From JAJTHC01 sp044358835 (GTDB lineage Bacteria > Cyanobacteriota > Vampirovibrionia > Vampirovibrionales > JAJTHC01): DNA of 52,800 bases. Every line of letters begins with the position of its first letter. Positions within the stretch are counted from its first letter, which is position 1. This document shows positions 7,434 through 17,171 of this stretch, in pieces. A program made the translations under genes and the position numbers. Location: the NCBI GenBank assembly GCA_044358835.1, contig JBIKNF010000012.1, positions 1 through 52,800 on the forward strand, in the 5' to 3' direction. The notes under the pieces were generated by a model, which worked only from the letters and a program-made list of their open reading frames with translations, made no database searches and was not told where the DNA came from.

Positions 7434-9191
7434 ATGCCCATACATACCTTAAGGCGTCATGCCTACTTTCCTATGGCCTTTTTTTCGGCTTTAGGCCTTA
7501 CGTGCTTGCCTGCTTTTGCAGATGATGTGGGGGGAATTACACCCACCAGCAACCCTGGGTCATTAACCAATACGGGTTTAGAACAGGTGAACAAAAAAAA
7601 TCGTCTAGAACGAAATCCCGTTTACGGCATTGTTGAAGACGAAAAAATAAAACCCACCGACGAAGTAGTCCGCCTGGAATTGCCTGATGCAATCGGCACG
7701 CCGTCTTTTCAGATTTATGATGACTTGCATCATATTCAAATTGTGGGCAATACCGTTTTTACGGAAGCTGAGTTCAAGCCCTTGATTGATCGTTTTTTAG
7801 CAAGCAGCCGCAGCACTAAAGACGTGCAAGCGTTGATTCATCAGATGGACCGTAAGTACTATGAAAAAGGGTTTTTAACCAGTAAAACACTTTTTGAAAG
7901 CTGCGCCAATCATACCTTAAGTCTTCGTGTGGTGGAAGGACGCGTCAGTCAAATTGACATTGACGGCAATCACTTCCAAAAAGACAAACACATTTTGAAG
8001 GATCTTAAATTAAAACAAGGAGATCTCCTCAATCTAAAAGAGTTACAAGACACTGTGGCAGGCGTCAATAGTTCGCAAGATTTGTATAAGGTGAAAGCGC
8101 GTTTAAGTGCTGGAAAAGAAGCAGGACAAAGCGTTCTAACCTATGAAGTGGAAGAACGCTTGCCGTTTAAACTGTCCGTTTTTAGTGACAATCGTGGGCG
8201 TCCGTTAATTGGGCAAACACGCTGGGGAACAGAATTTGAATATGCCAACCCCCTAGGCAAAGGAGACAAGTTGACCTTAGGCTACACTGGGGCAAGAGGC
8301 ACCACCATTGCTGAAAGCGCCTATACCATTCCTGTGAACAACCGTGGCACCAGTGTTGGTGTGGCATACAGTTTTGCGTATGTACATGTGCAAAACCGCA
8401 CAGGCTCCGATCGCTTGACGGGACACGCCCATAATTACAGTGTGTTTTTGAATCAGAATATTGAACAAATTTCAGGTCTGTCTCTAAACACGGGGTTCAA
8501 CCTACGTAAAATTACGTCTTTAGAAAATGGGGTTGAATCCGGTGAAAGTGATGTAACCAGTGCTACTGCTGGATTTAACTGGGACAAATCCGATAAAATT
8601 GGACGCAGTAACCTCAACGGGACGGTGACCGCTGGTTCCGCCTTATTGGGAGGCGACAACACGTTCATGAAGTACGAACTTGCGGGTACACGAATTTTCA
8701 ACCTGCCTAAGAACCAGTACCTGGTATTTAATGGGTACACCATGCTTTCTTCAGGCCCTTTACCCGGTTTTGAACAAATGCAAATTGGGGGTTCTTCTTC
8801 TGTACGAGGCTTTACCGAAGGCTTGTTGTACGGAGACAGAGGCGTGACCGTTAATGCCGAATATCGTTACCCGATTTGGGGATTGTCTAAAATAGCCCCC
8901 AAACTTTCGGAAAATCTGCAAGGGGTCTTGTTTGCTGATGCCAGCCAAGTGGTGGTGGACAAACATACCAGCGGAAGACTCGACAGCGCTTCAAAACGTG
9001 GGAATACCACACTGGTGGGCACTGGCGTTGGTTTGCGTTTAGCGATTAATGACGCCCTAGAAGGGTTTGTGGATTTTGGCGTAGGCTTAACCGAACGCGA
9101 TGCTGTAGAACCCAATGCGCAACCTTCAGTGCGCGTGCATTTTGGGGTCAGAAGTCAGCTGATTCCCGCCAAATATAGAAAACGGAGTTGA
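7434..9191 (+). CDS. TpsB/ShlB-family two-partner secretion outer-membrane transporter
   Basis: TpsB proteins are outer-membrane barrels that export a large TpsA partner. This 585-residue protein has a signal peptide ending near ALGLTCLPAFA-DD. It has a ShlB-type POTRA domain at about residues 95-170 (HIQIVGNTVFTEAEF to LSLRVVEG) and a second at about 172-245 (IDIDGNHF to LTYEVEE). A C-terminal barrel includes the conserved VRGF loop motif near residue 455 (GGSSSVRGFTEG). The barrel ends near the C-terminus with alternating strands (VRVHFGVRSQL). No TpsA gene with a filamentous haemagglutinin-type domain is adjacent, so it is an orphan or its substrate is elsewhere. No clear ribosome site precedes the ATG. 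nadA follows 84 bases later. Confidence 0.88.
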   Translation: MPIHTLRRHAYFPMAFFSALGLTCLPAFADDVGGITPTSNPGSLTNTGLEQVNKKNRLERNPVYGIVEDEKIKPTDEVVRLELPDAIGTPSFQIYDDLHHIQIVGNTVFTEAEFKPLIDRFLASSRSTKDVQALIHQMDRKYYEKGFLTSKTLFESCANHTLSLRVVEGRVSQIDIDGNHFQKDKHILKDLKLKQGDLLNLKELQDTVAGVNSSQDLYKVKARLSAGKEAGQSVLTYEVEERLPFKLSVFSDNRGRPLIGQTRWGTEFEYANPLGKGDKLTLGYTGARGTTIAESAYTIPVNNRGTSVGVAYSFAYVHVQNRTGSDRLTGHAHNYSVFLNQNIEQISGLSLNTGFNLRKITSLENGVESGESDVTSATAGFNWDKSDKIGRSNLNGTVTAGSALLGGDNTFMKYELAGTRIFNLPKNQYLVFNGYTMLSSGPLPGFEQMQIGGSSSVRGFTEGLLYGDRGVTVNAEYRYPIWGLSKIAPKLSENLQGVLFADASQVVVDKHTSGRLDSASKRGNTTLVGTGVGLRLAINDALEGFVDFGVGLTERDAVEPNAQPSVRVHFGVRSQLIPAKYRKRS

Positions 9192-9275
9192 GGGTAGCTG
9201 TAAATAAAGACTAGCTTTTTACTTGTGTTTTGACTAAAATGTAAAGTCACATCAAGTACAAGGTGAACGTGTTCA

Positions 9276-10292
9276 ATGTCTTTTTTTTCACCCCCCTTAC
9301 CGAAAAGTCGAAAAGCCGAACTTTTAGAAGAGATTGGACGACTTAAGCATGAAAAACGCGCGGTGATCTTGGCTCATGTGTATGAACGCCTTGAAGTCCA
9401 AGATCTCGCCGATTTTCGAGGAGATTCCCTTGGCTTAAGTCGTCAAGCAGCCGCAACAGAAGCCGACACGATTATTTTTTGTGGGGTGCATTTCATGGCG
9501 GAAACAGCCAAACTGCTGAGCCCCCAAAAAAAGGTGTACTTGGCTAATCCGCATGCGGGTTGCCCCATGGCGGATATGATTAGCGCTGAGCAACTGCGAG
9601 CTTTTAAGGCCGCCCACCCCAATGTGCCTGTGGTGGCGTATGTCAACACCAGTGCAGAAGTCAAGGCGGAAAGTGATATTTGTTGCACCAGTGCCAATGC
9701 GGTGGATGTCGTGCGTTCCCTGAAGGTGAACAAAGTCCTTTTCGTGCCAGACAAACACCTCGGGGCGTACGTTCAAAGCAAATTGCCTGATGTTGAGATT
9801 GTGTGCTGGGACGGTTTCTGCCCCACGCACTTACGCATTGATTTAGACGATTTAAAAAGCTTGCAAGCCAAGTACCCTAACGCATTGACTTTGGTACACC
9901 CTGAATGCGACGAACCCGTTAAAGACTTGGCCGATTATATCGGTTCTACCACCCATATTTTAGAACAAGCCCATCTCTGTTCAGCGGATGCCTTTATTGT
10001 TTGTACAGAAGATGGCGTGGCGCAACGTTTGATTCAAGATTTACCGCACAAGTCGTTTTACACGCCGTCTCGTCAACAAGCATTATGCCCCAATATGAAG
10101 ATGACTCGGCTGGAAAATGTGGCCAAAGCCTTACGCGGAAACGTCGCAGAAATTCAAATACCCGCCGATGTTTTTGAAAAAGCCCGCTTGACCTTAGATC
10201 GCATGCTCGCCGTTGCCATCACAGAAGGTGAAGCCGGGCAGAGTTCAGCAGCCTGTCGCTGTAAAACCACGCCTACCCTTGTGGGTGTATAA
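9276..10292 (+). CDS. nadA: quinolinate synthase A
   Basis: NadA condenses iminoaspartate with dihydroxyacetone phosphate to quinolinate in de novo NAD synthesis, using a 4Fe-4S cluster. The 338-residue protein has the family signatures AVILAHVYERLEVQDLADFRGDSL, FCGVHFMAETAKLLSPQKKV, NPHAGCPMADMI, YVNTSAEVKAESDICCTSANAV, PECDEPV and a C-terminal Cys-rich AACRCKT. The cysteines in GCPM, SDICC and near the PECD segment are candidates for cluster binding. The next gene starts only five bases after the stop, so both probably share a transcript. nadB and nadC are not in the window. Confidence 0.97.
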   Translation: MSFFSPPLPKSRKAELLEEIGRLKHEKRAVILAHVYERLEVQDLADFRGDSLGLSRQAAATEADTIIFCGVHFMAETAKLLSPQKKVYLANPHAGCPMADMISAEQLRAFKAAHPNVPVVAYVNTSAEVKAESDICCTSANAVDVVRSLKVNKVLFVPDKHLGAYVQSKLPDVEIVCWDGFCPTHLRIDLDDLKSLQAKYPNALTLVHPECDEPVKDLADYIGSTTHILEQAHLCSADAFIVCTEDGVAQRLIQDLPHKSFYTPSRQQALCPNMKMTRLENVAKALRGNVAEIQIPADVFEKARLTLDRMLAVAITEGEAGQSSAACRCKTTPTLVGV

Positions 10293-10297
10293 GTATT

Positions 10298-13200
10298 ATG
10301 ACAACGCTTCAACGCCTAAGCTTGATTGAAGGGAACCCCCTTGAACTGGCGGGGTTTGACGCCGTGCAAGCCGTGTTGCTTCAATGGCAAGAATCCCCCA
10401 CGTTGGCGGAAAAGACGCTGATTCTCGTCAACAATACCACCCAACAAAAGGCCCTGCAACACGCCTTGATTCAAGGGTGGCAAAACCCCATGAACCGTTT
10501 ACCCGTGTATACGTTCAACGGCTTGATTCGTCACATTGTGCAACGCCTTTGGCCGTATGCTGAACTGAAATTGCAACAGGCCTTTAAGTCAAAGCAACAC
10601 GCCACCTGCCTCGTGCCTGAACTGGTGGGGCTTGAAGAAAGTGAACGCTTGTTTCGCTTTTTAATTGAACAAACCAAAGCGCAAGGCCATTTCAACGATG
10701 CCTTTGAAGCCCTAAAGCTTGATGAAGCGTCGCTCATTCGTCAGTTGATTCGGCGTCAACGACTGCGTGCCGAACAGCGGTTGACTCGCGTACAAATGCA
10801 CACTATGGATCACGCCCTCAACATCCCCGAACACGCCTTGATTCACCATTTGGAACATGTGTTTGAAGTCAGTGCCTTAGAAATGCGCTGGCTCGATTCG
10901 ACCAAGCAAATCGATATTGCCTTAGCATTGCTTGAAGAGCATCCTGAATGGAAAGAGGCCCTAGACGTCGACCCTGAACTGTTGTTGTGGTTAGACGCCG
11001 ATGAAAGCACGCCGGCTGAACAGGCCTTGTTGCGTTTAATGGCTGAAAAAAGCGCGCATGTTATGGTGAGTGTGGATCCACAGGGGGGGGCGCGGCAAGG
11101 TTACTTGAATGCTGATATTGAGGGGGCGAAAACCTTGATTGAATCATGGCAGGCCCAAGCAGAACAAACGCAACACCTTCTTTCACCATCGCTTCAAGAA
11201 GATCCCCTCCCCCCCCTTCACGTGGGGGAAGCCTTATGTCACGCTTTTTTGGGCTTGGGCCATGAACGTCCCCTCGCTTTAGAGCCTCAACTGGTGTTGC
11301 ACCCCGCGCAGCGAAGCCTTATTGAAATGTGGGATTGCGCCTGTGCCACGCTCAACACCCTGCCCGCGCAAGATGTGGTGCTGGTGATGCCTGAAATCAA
11401 CGCCTTGACTTTGGCTCCCTTAACAACGTTTTTGAATCAACAGAAGATCCCCTTCCAAGTCTTAAGTGGCACACAACGCCCTGTAGATACCTTACAAGGC
11501 AAGCTCCTGCTTTTACTAATTCAAGTGTTGCATAGCCATGAATGGCAGTTACCTTTGAGCCGTTTTGAATGGAGAACCGTTCTGAGCACCTGCCTTAGTT
11601 TACAGACGGCTGAAGCCAAAACGCTTGATGCGTTTTGTGATTTTGTGACACAATCGGCCATGCGTCGCTTAAGCGAAGGGCAGACAGGGGCCAGTAGCTT
11701 ACCGCGTGAAATCCCTGAAGACTTGCTGATTTATGAAGCCAGTCGTCAACGCTATGCGAGCTTTTGTCAAGCGCTTTTTAACTTGGGGCAAGCGTCTATT
11801 GAAGCGCAATTACAGGCCATTGCTCACCAGTGGATTTACCCCAAGCTCGCTGAAGGAGAATCGGATTCAGCCCTACAGTTAATTTACCGTAGTTGGCAAA
11901 GGCAACTCAACATGTTGAATGCCCTTTCGCCTGATTCATCCCATACGCAAGAAGGCGCCAAACAATGGTTGTGGCAATCTAAATACGGCCAAATTGCAGA
12001 CACCGCCGATGCCCCTAAATCGCTTGAAGCTCAGGCCTTAATCATTGCCACGCCTCAAAAAGTGATTGACTTTGCGGTGCGCCGTCCCGTTCAGATTTGG
12101 CTTGATGTGCAAAGCCCCCGTTGGAGCAAAAGCGATGAAGCCCCCTTGTATCACACGGCGGTGCATTCCCCCCAAGGTTGGCGACGCCTAGAGGCGTTTG
12201 CTGAAAGCCAAGCCCCTCTTGAAGAACGCCCCCCCTTAGATGTTATTACGCTAACAGAACAACAGCGTCGTAAACGGGCGGGGCATTTATTGCGAAAGCT
12301 GGCGTATGGGGCCAGCCAACGTATTCACGTTTTTTCAGCGGAATTAGACGCAGAAGGACGAGAACAGGCGCAACAACAACCCCTGTTGTTTCAAGCCCTG
12401 ACTCAATCGTTATTGCCTTTACTGGCGGAACCTGATTTAGACGCGATTGCCACCGCCACCTTAAGGCCAGATCAACAAGGCGTTTTAACGTATCGCACGG
12501 GGACTTTAGCCATTAGTGCTGTTCCAGGGGCGGGAAAAACGTTTGTAAGCGTTGAATTGATTTTGCATTTAATTAAAACCGGTATGCCCCCTGATTCCAT
12601 TTTAGTGTTGACTTATATGGAATCGGCAGCGCGCACGTTACTGGGCCGACTAAAACCGAAACTGGCGGGGGCGGGAATTCATCAATTACCCACGGTTTGC
12701 ACGATTCACGCCTTGGCCTTTAAAATTCTAGGCGACGCTTCACACGCACGGCGTTTGGGTCTGGATGTTGAGCATTTTCGCATGGTGGATGAAACCGAAC
12801 AAGACGCCCTTCAAAAACAAGCCGCCTTGGACGTTTACCCCTTGGCCAGTGCTGAAAGTGACCTAACCCTAGAAGCGTGGCAACGCATCGTGAGTCAAGC
12901 CATCAATCACGCCAAAAGTTTAGAACTGTCGTGGGCGGATTTGATTGAAGATGCCAAAACATTAAAAAATACCCGTTTAGAAGCCATGGGACTGGCCATG
13001 AAGGGGTATCAGCAACTGCTTCAAGCGCGCAATGCTTTAGATTTTACGGATTTAATCGTCTATGCGGTTCAGTTGCTTGAAGCACATGACGATGTTCGCA
13101 CGCATTTTCAACAGCAGTTTCGCGTCATTATGGAAGATGAAGCGCAGGATTCGTCTCGCTTATTGCAACGATTTTTAAATCTACTGGGAGGCCCCACCCC

Positions 13201-14620
13201 CAATTTGGTGCGTTGTGGAGACACCAACCAATCCATTACCACCACCTTTAGCGCAGCAGAACCCGCCGTTTTTCGTGAGTTTATTGCCCAAGCCGATGCC
13301 CATGTGCGCATGACGCATAGTGGGCGCTGTGCCACCGAAATTATGCACCTCGCCAATTGCTGGATTCAAGAAGCCAGTCAAGCGCAAAGCCCCCTAAAAG
13401 ACGCCTTTATACCTGTTGAAATGCACGGCCTTAGCGGGGTGAATCCGCCCTTGGCGTACCCCATTAAAGCCCGCCCTTTTACGGAAGCACAAGAAGAAGA
13501 AGCGTTTGTTATTCAAGAAATTTTGGCTGTGCAAGCCAAGTTTCCACAAGCCCGATGTGCGGTGTTATGGCGTTATAATCGAGACGTCCTGCGTTTTTCG
13601 CACCAATTGCTTGAACATCGCATTGCCACCCTGTCTCTAAGCGAACGTCTCCCAAGTGTGGCTCCTTTTAAGCTGGTTGAAGCGTGGCTGGGTGTGTTAC
13701 TTTATTCTGAACAGGCCAACGCGCGTTTAACTTTACTTCACACGTTACGGGGGGTGTCTACCCACCCCCTGCACGCGTTAAGTGAAGAAGCCTTTGTGGA
13801 GTTGAGAGATGTTCTGGCGTCTGTCCCGCTTTTTGCGTTGCCTGTTGAAGAACTCACCACCCTTGCTCCAGAACTTCAGCAACTGTACTACGACTGGCAC
13901 GATTTTCAACGAGACCTTGCACGAAGAGATTTGCCGTCCTGGATTTTGCGTCTCAGTCAAACGCCTGCCATGGGGCAAGCGCAGGTGTTAGAACGCTGTA
14001 ACGGGTTTTTATGTGCCTTACATGCCCAACGCATTTTACAACGCTATGGGCTGGGTTTAGAACACAGTGAATCGCAACAATTAAGCTTGCTTGCCCCGTG
14101 GCAGAGCTTGTCTCCCTTAGAAGTGGTGTTTCGCTATTTTAAGAGCCTCACCGCAAGCCGTCGCAATTTGCAAGTATTTACCGAAGAATTGTTGAATCCA
14201 ACAGTAAAAGCCTCAAGCCCATTAGAAGAACAAACACCCCCCGTGCATGTTATGACCTTGCATAAATCAAAAGGCATGGAGTTTGATTTCGTGTGGATGC
14301 CTGCCTTAACACAAGCCAACTTCCCTGATGAACTGGCACAAATTCGGGTGAAGGATGCCGAAAAAGCCCTCATTGGCATTCAGCGTTTGGCCTTGCAGCG
14401 CCAGCAACCCAACACGCCATTGCGGCCATTGAATGACGCCATTACTGCTTTTCAGCGTCAACATTTGGAAGAAGAAGCGCGCTTGTTGTATGTGGGCTTT
14501 ACGCGAGCCATGCAAGGCTTGTTTTTGTCGACTCACACGCAATACCGAAATACGTTTCACAAACGACAAACCACCAAGCCCACCCACGCGTTTACTTTTT
14601 TAACTTCGACGTTACAGTGA
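10298..14620 (+). CDS. large UvrD/AddA-type helicase fused to a degenerate helicase-like N-terminal half
   Basis: The C-terminal 700 residues are a superfamily 1A helicase. They have Walker A AVPGAGKT near residue 742, motif Ia LTYMESAARTLLGRL, motif II EDEAQDSS near 945, motif III GDTNQSI, LHKSKGMEFDFVW near 1320 and EARLLYVGFTRAM near 1397. The first 730 residues have helicase-like features (TLILVNNTTQQKALQ, LPVYTFNGLIRHIV, DVVLVMPEINALTLAPLTTF) but no Walker A. That recalls the inactive helicase half of AddB or RecC. No PD-(D/E)xK nuclease motif is visible at the C-terminus. It may be a recombination-repair helicase combining AddB-like and AddA-like parts in one chain. It overlaps the convergent amidohydrolase gene by nine bases. 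A G8 run lies near 11083-11090. Confidence 0.88.
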   Translation: MTTLQRLSLIEGNPLELAGFDAVQAVLLQWQESPTLAEKTLILVNNTTQQKALQHALIQGWQNPMNRLPVYTFNGLIRHIVQRLWPYAELKLQQAFKSKQHATCLVPELVGLEESERLFRFLIEQTKAQGHFNDAFEALKLDEASLIRQLIRRQRLRAEQRLTRVQMHTMDHALNIPEHALIHHLEHVFEVSALEMRWLDSTKQIDIALALLEEHPEWKEALDVDPELLLWLDADESTPAEQALLRLMAEKSAHVMVSVDPQGGARQGYLNADIEGAKTLIESWQAQAEQTQHLLSPSLQEDPLPPLHVGEALCHAFLGLGHERPLALEPQLVLHPAQRSLIEMWDCACATLNTLPAQDVVLVMPEINALTLAPLTTFLNQQKIPFQVLSGTQRPVDTLQGKLLLLLIQVLHSHEWQLPLSRFEWRTVLSTCLSLQTAEAKTLDAFCDFVTQSAMRRLSEGQTGASSLPREIPEDLLIYEASRQRYASFCQALFNLGQASIEAQLQAIAHQWIYPKLAEGESDSALQLIYRSWQRQLNMLNALSPDSSHTQEGAKQWLWQSKYGQIADTADAPKSLEAQALIIATPQKVIDFAVRRPVQIWLDVQSPRWSKSDEAPLYHTAVHSPQGWRRLEAFAESQAPLEERPPLDVITLTEQQRRKRAGHLLRKLAYGASQRIHVFSAELDAEGREQAQQQPLLFQALTQSLLPLLAEPDLDAIATATLRPDQQGVLTYRTGTLAISAVPGAGKTFVSVELILHLIKTGMPPDSILVLTYMESAARTLLGRLKPKLAGAGIHQLPTVCTIHALAFKILGDASHARRLGLDVEHFRMVDETEQDALQKQAALDVYPLASAESDLTLEAWQRIVSQAINHAKSLELSWADLIEDAKTLKNTRLEAMGLAMKGYQQLLQARNALDFTDLIVYAVQLLEAHDDVRTHFQQQFRVIMEDEAQDSSRLLQRFLNLLGGPTPNLVRCGDTNQSITTTFSAAEPAVFREFIAQADAHVRMTHSGRCATEIMHLANCWIQEASQAQSPLKDAFIPVEMHGLSGVNPPLAYPIKARPFTEAQEEEAFVIQEILAVQAKFPQARCAVLWRYNRDVLRFSHQLLEHRIATLSLSERLPSVAPFKLVEAWLGVLLYSEQANARLTLLHTLRGVSTHPLHALSEEAFVELRDVLASVPLFALPVEELTTLAPELQQLYYDWHDFQRDLARRDLPSWILRLSQTPAMGQAQVLERCNGFLCALHAQRILQRYGLGLEHSESQQLSLLAPWQSLSPLEVVFRYFKSLTASRRNLQVFTEELLNPTVKASSPLEEQTPPVHVMTLHKSKGMEFDFVWMPALTQANFPDELAQIRVKDAEKALIGIQRLALQRQQPNTPLRPLNDAITAFQRQHLEEEARLLYVGFTRAMQGLFLSTHTQYRNTFHKRQTTKPTHAFTFLTSTLQ

Positions 14621-15940
14621 CTTCTGTGGGCTTAAACGACCGTTTACAATCATGGCTTGCACAGAAGGTACTTGCGCGGGATTTAAAATGGCTTCAAGCA
14701 CCGCTTCTGCCGTGTGAAACGTCCCTTCAGGGATTTGCCACACACTGGCGTGAGCCAACTTGCCCACTTCTAAGCTCCCTAAATCTGCCCCTAGCCCAAG
14801 GGCTTTACAGGCCTTAAGCGTCAATAGTTCTAAGCCTTCAAACGCCGACATTTCAATCCCGTGATGCGTCATATACGCCAGGCGTTCGTCCCGAATGTTT
14901 AGGGTGGGGCAGCTCATGGCACTGTCTGTTCCAAGAATCACGGGCATATCGCTTTCATAGGGTACATCCGTATACATGGTGCACCCATGTAAAAATAGGT
15001 TAGAACGTGGGCAAGTGACCAACACACTATGCGGATGCCCCTTATAAAAGGCCTGCACTTGTTTGGGCGTTAATAAACTACCATGGGCAATAATCGCCAA
15101 GGGGGTGGGAACAGACGCTTGATTGTTCCAGAGATCGGGTTGCACGTAATCGACAAAGGCATCGCGGGGTACAAAGGTTTGTTGGACGGTTGAAAGATGC
15201 AAGTCGTCAATACCAGTGCGGTCTTTCCCTGAAAAATAATCCAGTTCGGCTTGAAATTCGGCCAAGTGGCTATGAATCACGCGAGGCGTTAAGTCCTGAT
15301 GAATGCGCTGCCACGCCTTTTTACTCACGTTGTAAGGACTATGCGGAGAAATGCCCGCTAATAACGTATGGGGTTCTCCCATTTCATGCCAAAAGCGTTG
15401 ATAGCGCTTCCAACGTTCGTAAAAGGCCAGCAACTTGGGGTGAAACGGCGAACGATCTTCATTCCACGGGGCGGGGTGAAAGTATTCAAGGGCAACGGTA
15501 CCTTGCACGCCTGCTTCAGCCAGTTGTACCAAGGTTTCAGGCGATTGTGTAATATCATTTACAATGCCTGTGCCTGTTTGAAGCAGGCATGCAAGCGACG
15601 CCTTCACGCGATCGGCCACATCTTCTGCGGTGTCTTCATCACGAGCGTCATTCACCCGTTGCAACCACGTGACGATGCGTTCACCTTCACGAATTTCAAT
15701 AGGGGCTTCTGTCCACAAGTCCAAATGCGTGTGAGCATTGACAAAGGCAGGCGTCATCGCCAGACGTGAGGCCACACGAAAGGCATCACTTTCATGGGGG
15801 TGTTCATGCACCACCGTTGTTTTAAGTAAACGCCCCGAACAGGAGTCCCACTGCACTTCGCACCATTCTAAGCACGTGGGTTCGTGGCCCTTGGCTTGAC
15901 CAGTAAATACGTATCGCAACAGAAGAGACGCTAAGGCCAT
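14612..15940 (-). CDS. amidohydrolase-superfamily metal-dependent deaminase or hydrolase
   Basis: This 442-residue enzyme belongs to the cytosine deaminase/chlorohydrolase branch of the amidohydrolases. Visible metal ligands are the HTHLDL pair after PAFVNA near residue 72, a histidine in GISPHSPYNVS, IHSHLAEF near 245, and the aspartate in VILGTDSAMS near 340. CPRSNLFLHG and the N- and C-terminal beta segments also fit. Relatives include S-adenosylhomocysteine/methylthioadenosine deaminase and aminofutalosine deaminase (MqnF-like). The sequence alone does not settle the substrate. It follows the small exported-protein gene after 27 bases, so they are probably co-transcribed. Confidence 0.85.
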   Translation of the reverse strand: MALASLLLRYVFTGQAKGHEPTCLEWCEVQWDSCSGRLLKTTVVHEHPHESDAFRVASRLAMTPAFVNAHTHLDLWTEAPIEIREGERIVTWLQRVNDARDEDTAEDVADRVKASLACLLQTGTGIVNDITQSPETLVQLAEAGVQGTVALEYFHPAPWNEDRSPFHPKLLAFYERWKRYQRFWHEMGEPHTLLAGISPHSPYNVSKKAWQRIHQDLTPRVIHSHLAEFQAELDYFSGKDRTGIDDLHLSTVQQTFVPRDAFVDYVQPDLWNNQASVPTPLAIIAHGSLLTPKQVQAFYKGHPHSVLVTCPRSNLFLHGCTMYTDVPYESDMPVILGTDSAMSCPTLNIRDERLAYMTHHGIEMSAFEGLELLTLKACKALGLGADLGSLEVGKLAHASVWQIPEGTFHTAEAVLEAILNPAQVPSVQAMIVNGRLSPQKSL

Positions 15941-15967
15941 GACGCTTTTATTCCTTCTTGAACGTGT

Positions 15968-16459
15968 TTATTCGTCGTTGTCTGTGTCGGTGTCCACATC
16001 GGTTTTTTGCACAGAATTCAACACCGTAATGTTGGACGCTTCTACCCAGGCATCGCCCAGCGCATCAGAAATCACCGTGCCCGTGACTTTGATCGTATCG
16101 CCTTGGCCAATACGCTTAAAGTCTTTAAGCAATTTTCGGTTGACAAAAATTTTCAGTTCACTCAAGGGAATTTCGTAGGTGGGAGGAATATCCGCACGAA
16201 AAACGAGGATGGTGACATAGTCTTTCACGTCTCGCTTTACGGCGGGGTAGTCCAGCCCTAGGCCACTAAAGCCCGCGAGGGTTCCCGTAAACTCCACCGA
16301 TTTTTTCAGGTAAATGGTAGGTTCTTTCACCAATTGTGTTGAAGTCACCGCAAGGGGTTTGGCCACATTTGGGCTAACAGGCGTTACCCCCATCGCAAAG
16401 CCCACGGTGCCAAGTAGGGTAATAAAGGTGAGTGAAAGCGACAGGCTCAATTTTTTCAT
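15968..16459 (-). CDS. exported OB-fold-like hypothetical protein
   Basis: The 163-residue product has a clear signal peptide (MKKLSLSLSLTFITLLGTVGFAMG) and is expected in the periplasm. The mature part has the beta-rich pattern EFTGTLAGFSG, DYVTILVFRADIP, FVNRKLLKDFKRIGQGDTIKVTGTVISDALGDAWVEASNITVL. It resembles OB-fold domains of the tRNA_anti/YdeI type, which is a structural guess. An acidic tail (DVDTDTDNDE) ends the protein. GAGGAA precedes the ATG at 16459. It is the first gene of a two-gene operon with the amidohydrolase. Confidence 0.65.
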   Translation of the reverse strand: MKKLSLSLSLTFITLLGTVGFAMGVTPVSPNVAKPLAVTSTQLVKEPTIYLKKSVEFTGTLAGFSGLGLDYPAVKRDVKDYVTILVFRADIPPTYEIPLSELKIFVNRKLLKDFKRIGQGDTIKVTGTVISDALGDAWVEASNITVLNSVQKTDVDTDTDNDE

Positions 16460-16778
16460 GGGGATTCCTCTTTAAGGTAAAACAAGAATGATTTTACCAG
16501 TATACCTTATTTCTAGGATTTTGTCTTGCCTGAAGGAGAGTTGTTTGACAAAGTTAGAAATTGCGTTTTTGAAACAGTTTGTTACAAAAACGCACAGGAA
16601 TTCTTAAGAAATACTTAATGCTTATGTAAGGTGCAATAAACAATCAAGCCTTTCACCCCACGGCAAACCCAAGCCAATTGACCGATACATCAACAGATAA
16701 TGACCAACCCATTAGAAAAAAAGAACCCCACTCTTTCCCGTCTCACCCAATTTTTACACAGGGGGAATACATAGGTAT
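16460..16778 (+). other. non-coding stretch with possible orphan small RNA
   Basis: No ORF with a plausible start lies here. A TTGACA is at 16545-16550, but the sequence 17 bases later (TTTGAA) is a poor -10. Further on, TTCTTAAGAA and TTATGTAAGG (about 16602-16630) could be promoter parts. Because a strong terminator on the plus strand follows at 16779 with no gene before it, a transcript of roughly 150-250 nucleotides is possible. I do not recognise it as a known RNA family. Confidence 0.3.
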
Positions 16779-16820
16779 GAGCGATATTGACTTTAGGTCT
16801 ATCGCTCTTTTTCTTTTTTT
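16779..16820 (+). terminator. strong intrinsic terminator without an upstream gene
   Basis: GAGCGATA and TATCGCTC form an eight-base stem that can be extended by GAC/GTC after a two-base bulge. The stem is followed directly by about 13 bases that are nearly all T. On the plus strand no coding gene precedes it, which suggests a non-coding transcript. Confidence 0.8.
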
Positions 16821-16876
16821 GATAGTTTTCTATTGAATCAAAATGTATTTCTAGCTCCCTTCTTTAGCTCGTCGTC

Positions 16877-17116
16877 GTCAGAGACCTTTGCTCCGCCAAA
16901 GACCCCCAAGCACCAGCGACAACTGGGCATCTCAGGACCCTCACCCCACCATGGTCGAAAAAGTCTCTGACTTTTTCTCTTCGGAAAGAAAACCGTTGGT
17001 TTCCTCTCCCAACCTCTCCATCCTAAAGGGGTAGATTCACTTCGTGAATAAGAAGGTTATTTTCCTCTCCCAAAGGGAGAGGGAGTAAAACCCCACTTTT
17101 GTAGCGCTTTCTATAC
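16877..17116 (+). repeat. dispersed repeat, copy B
   Basis: Copy B shares with copy C (41487-41903) a 25-base block (16877-16901), a hairpin block AAAAAGTC/GACTTTTT (about 16961-16976), an identical 60-base block (16990-17049 versus 41644-41703) and the terminal AGCGCTTTCTATAC. The part between the first two blocks differs in length and sequence. A pyrimidine/purine hairpin (CTCCC-AAA-GGGAG) precedes the end. It ends 55 bases before tgt. No transposase is associated. Confidence 0.85.
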
Positions 17117-17171
17117 AACTCTATTTGTCCTATACTGGGGGGAGTATCTTTGAGCATGAAAGTCCCTTGCT

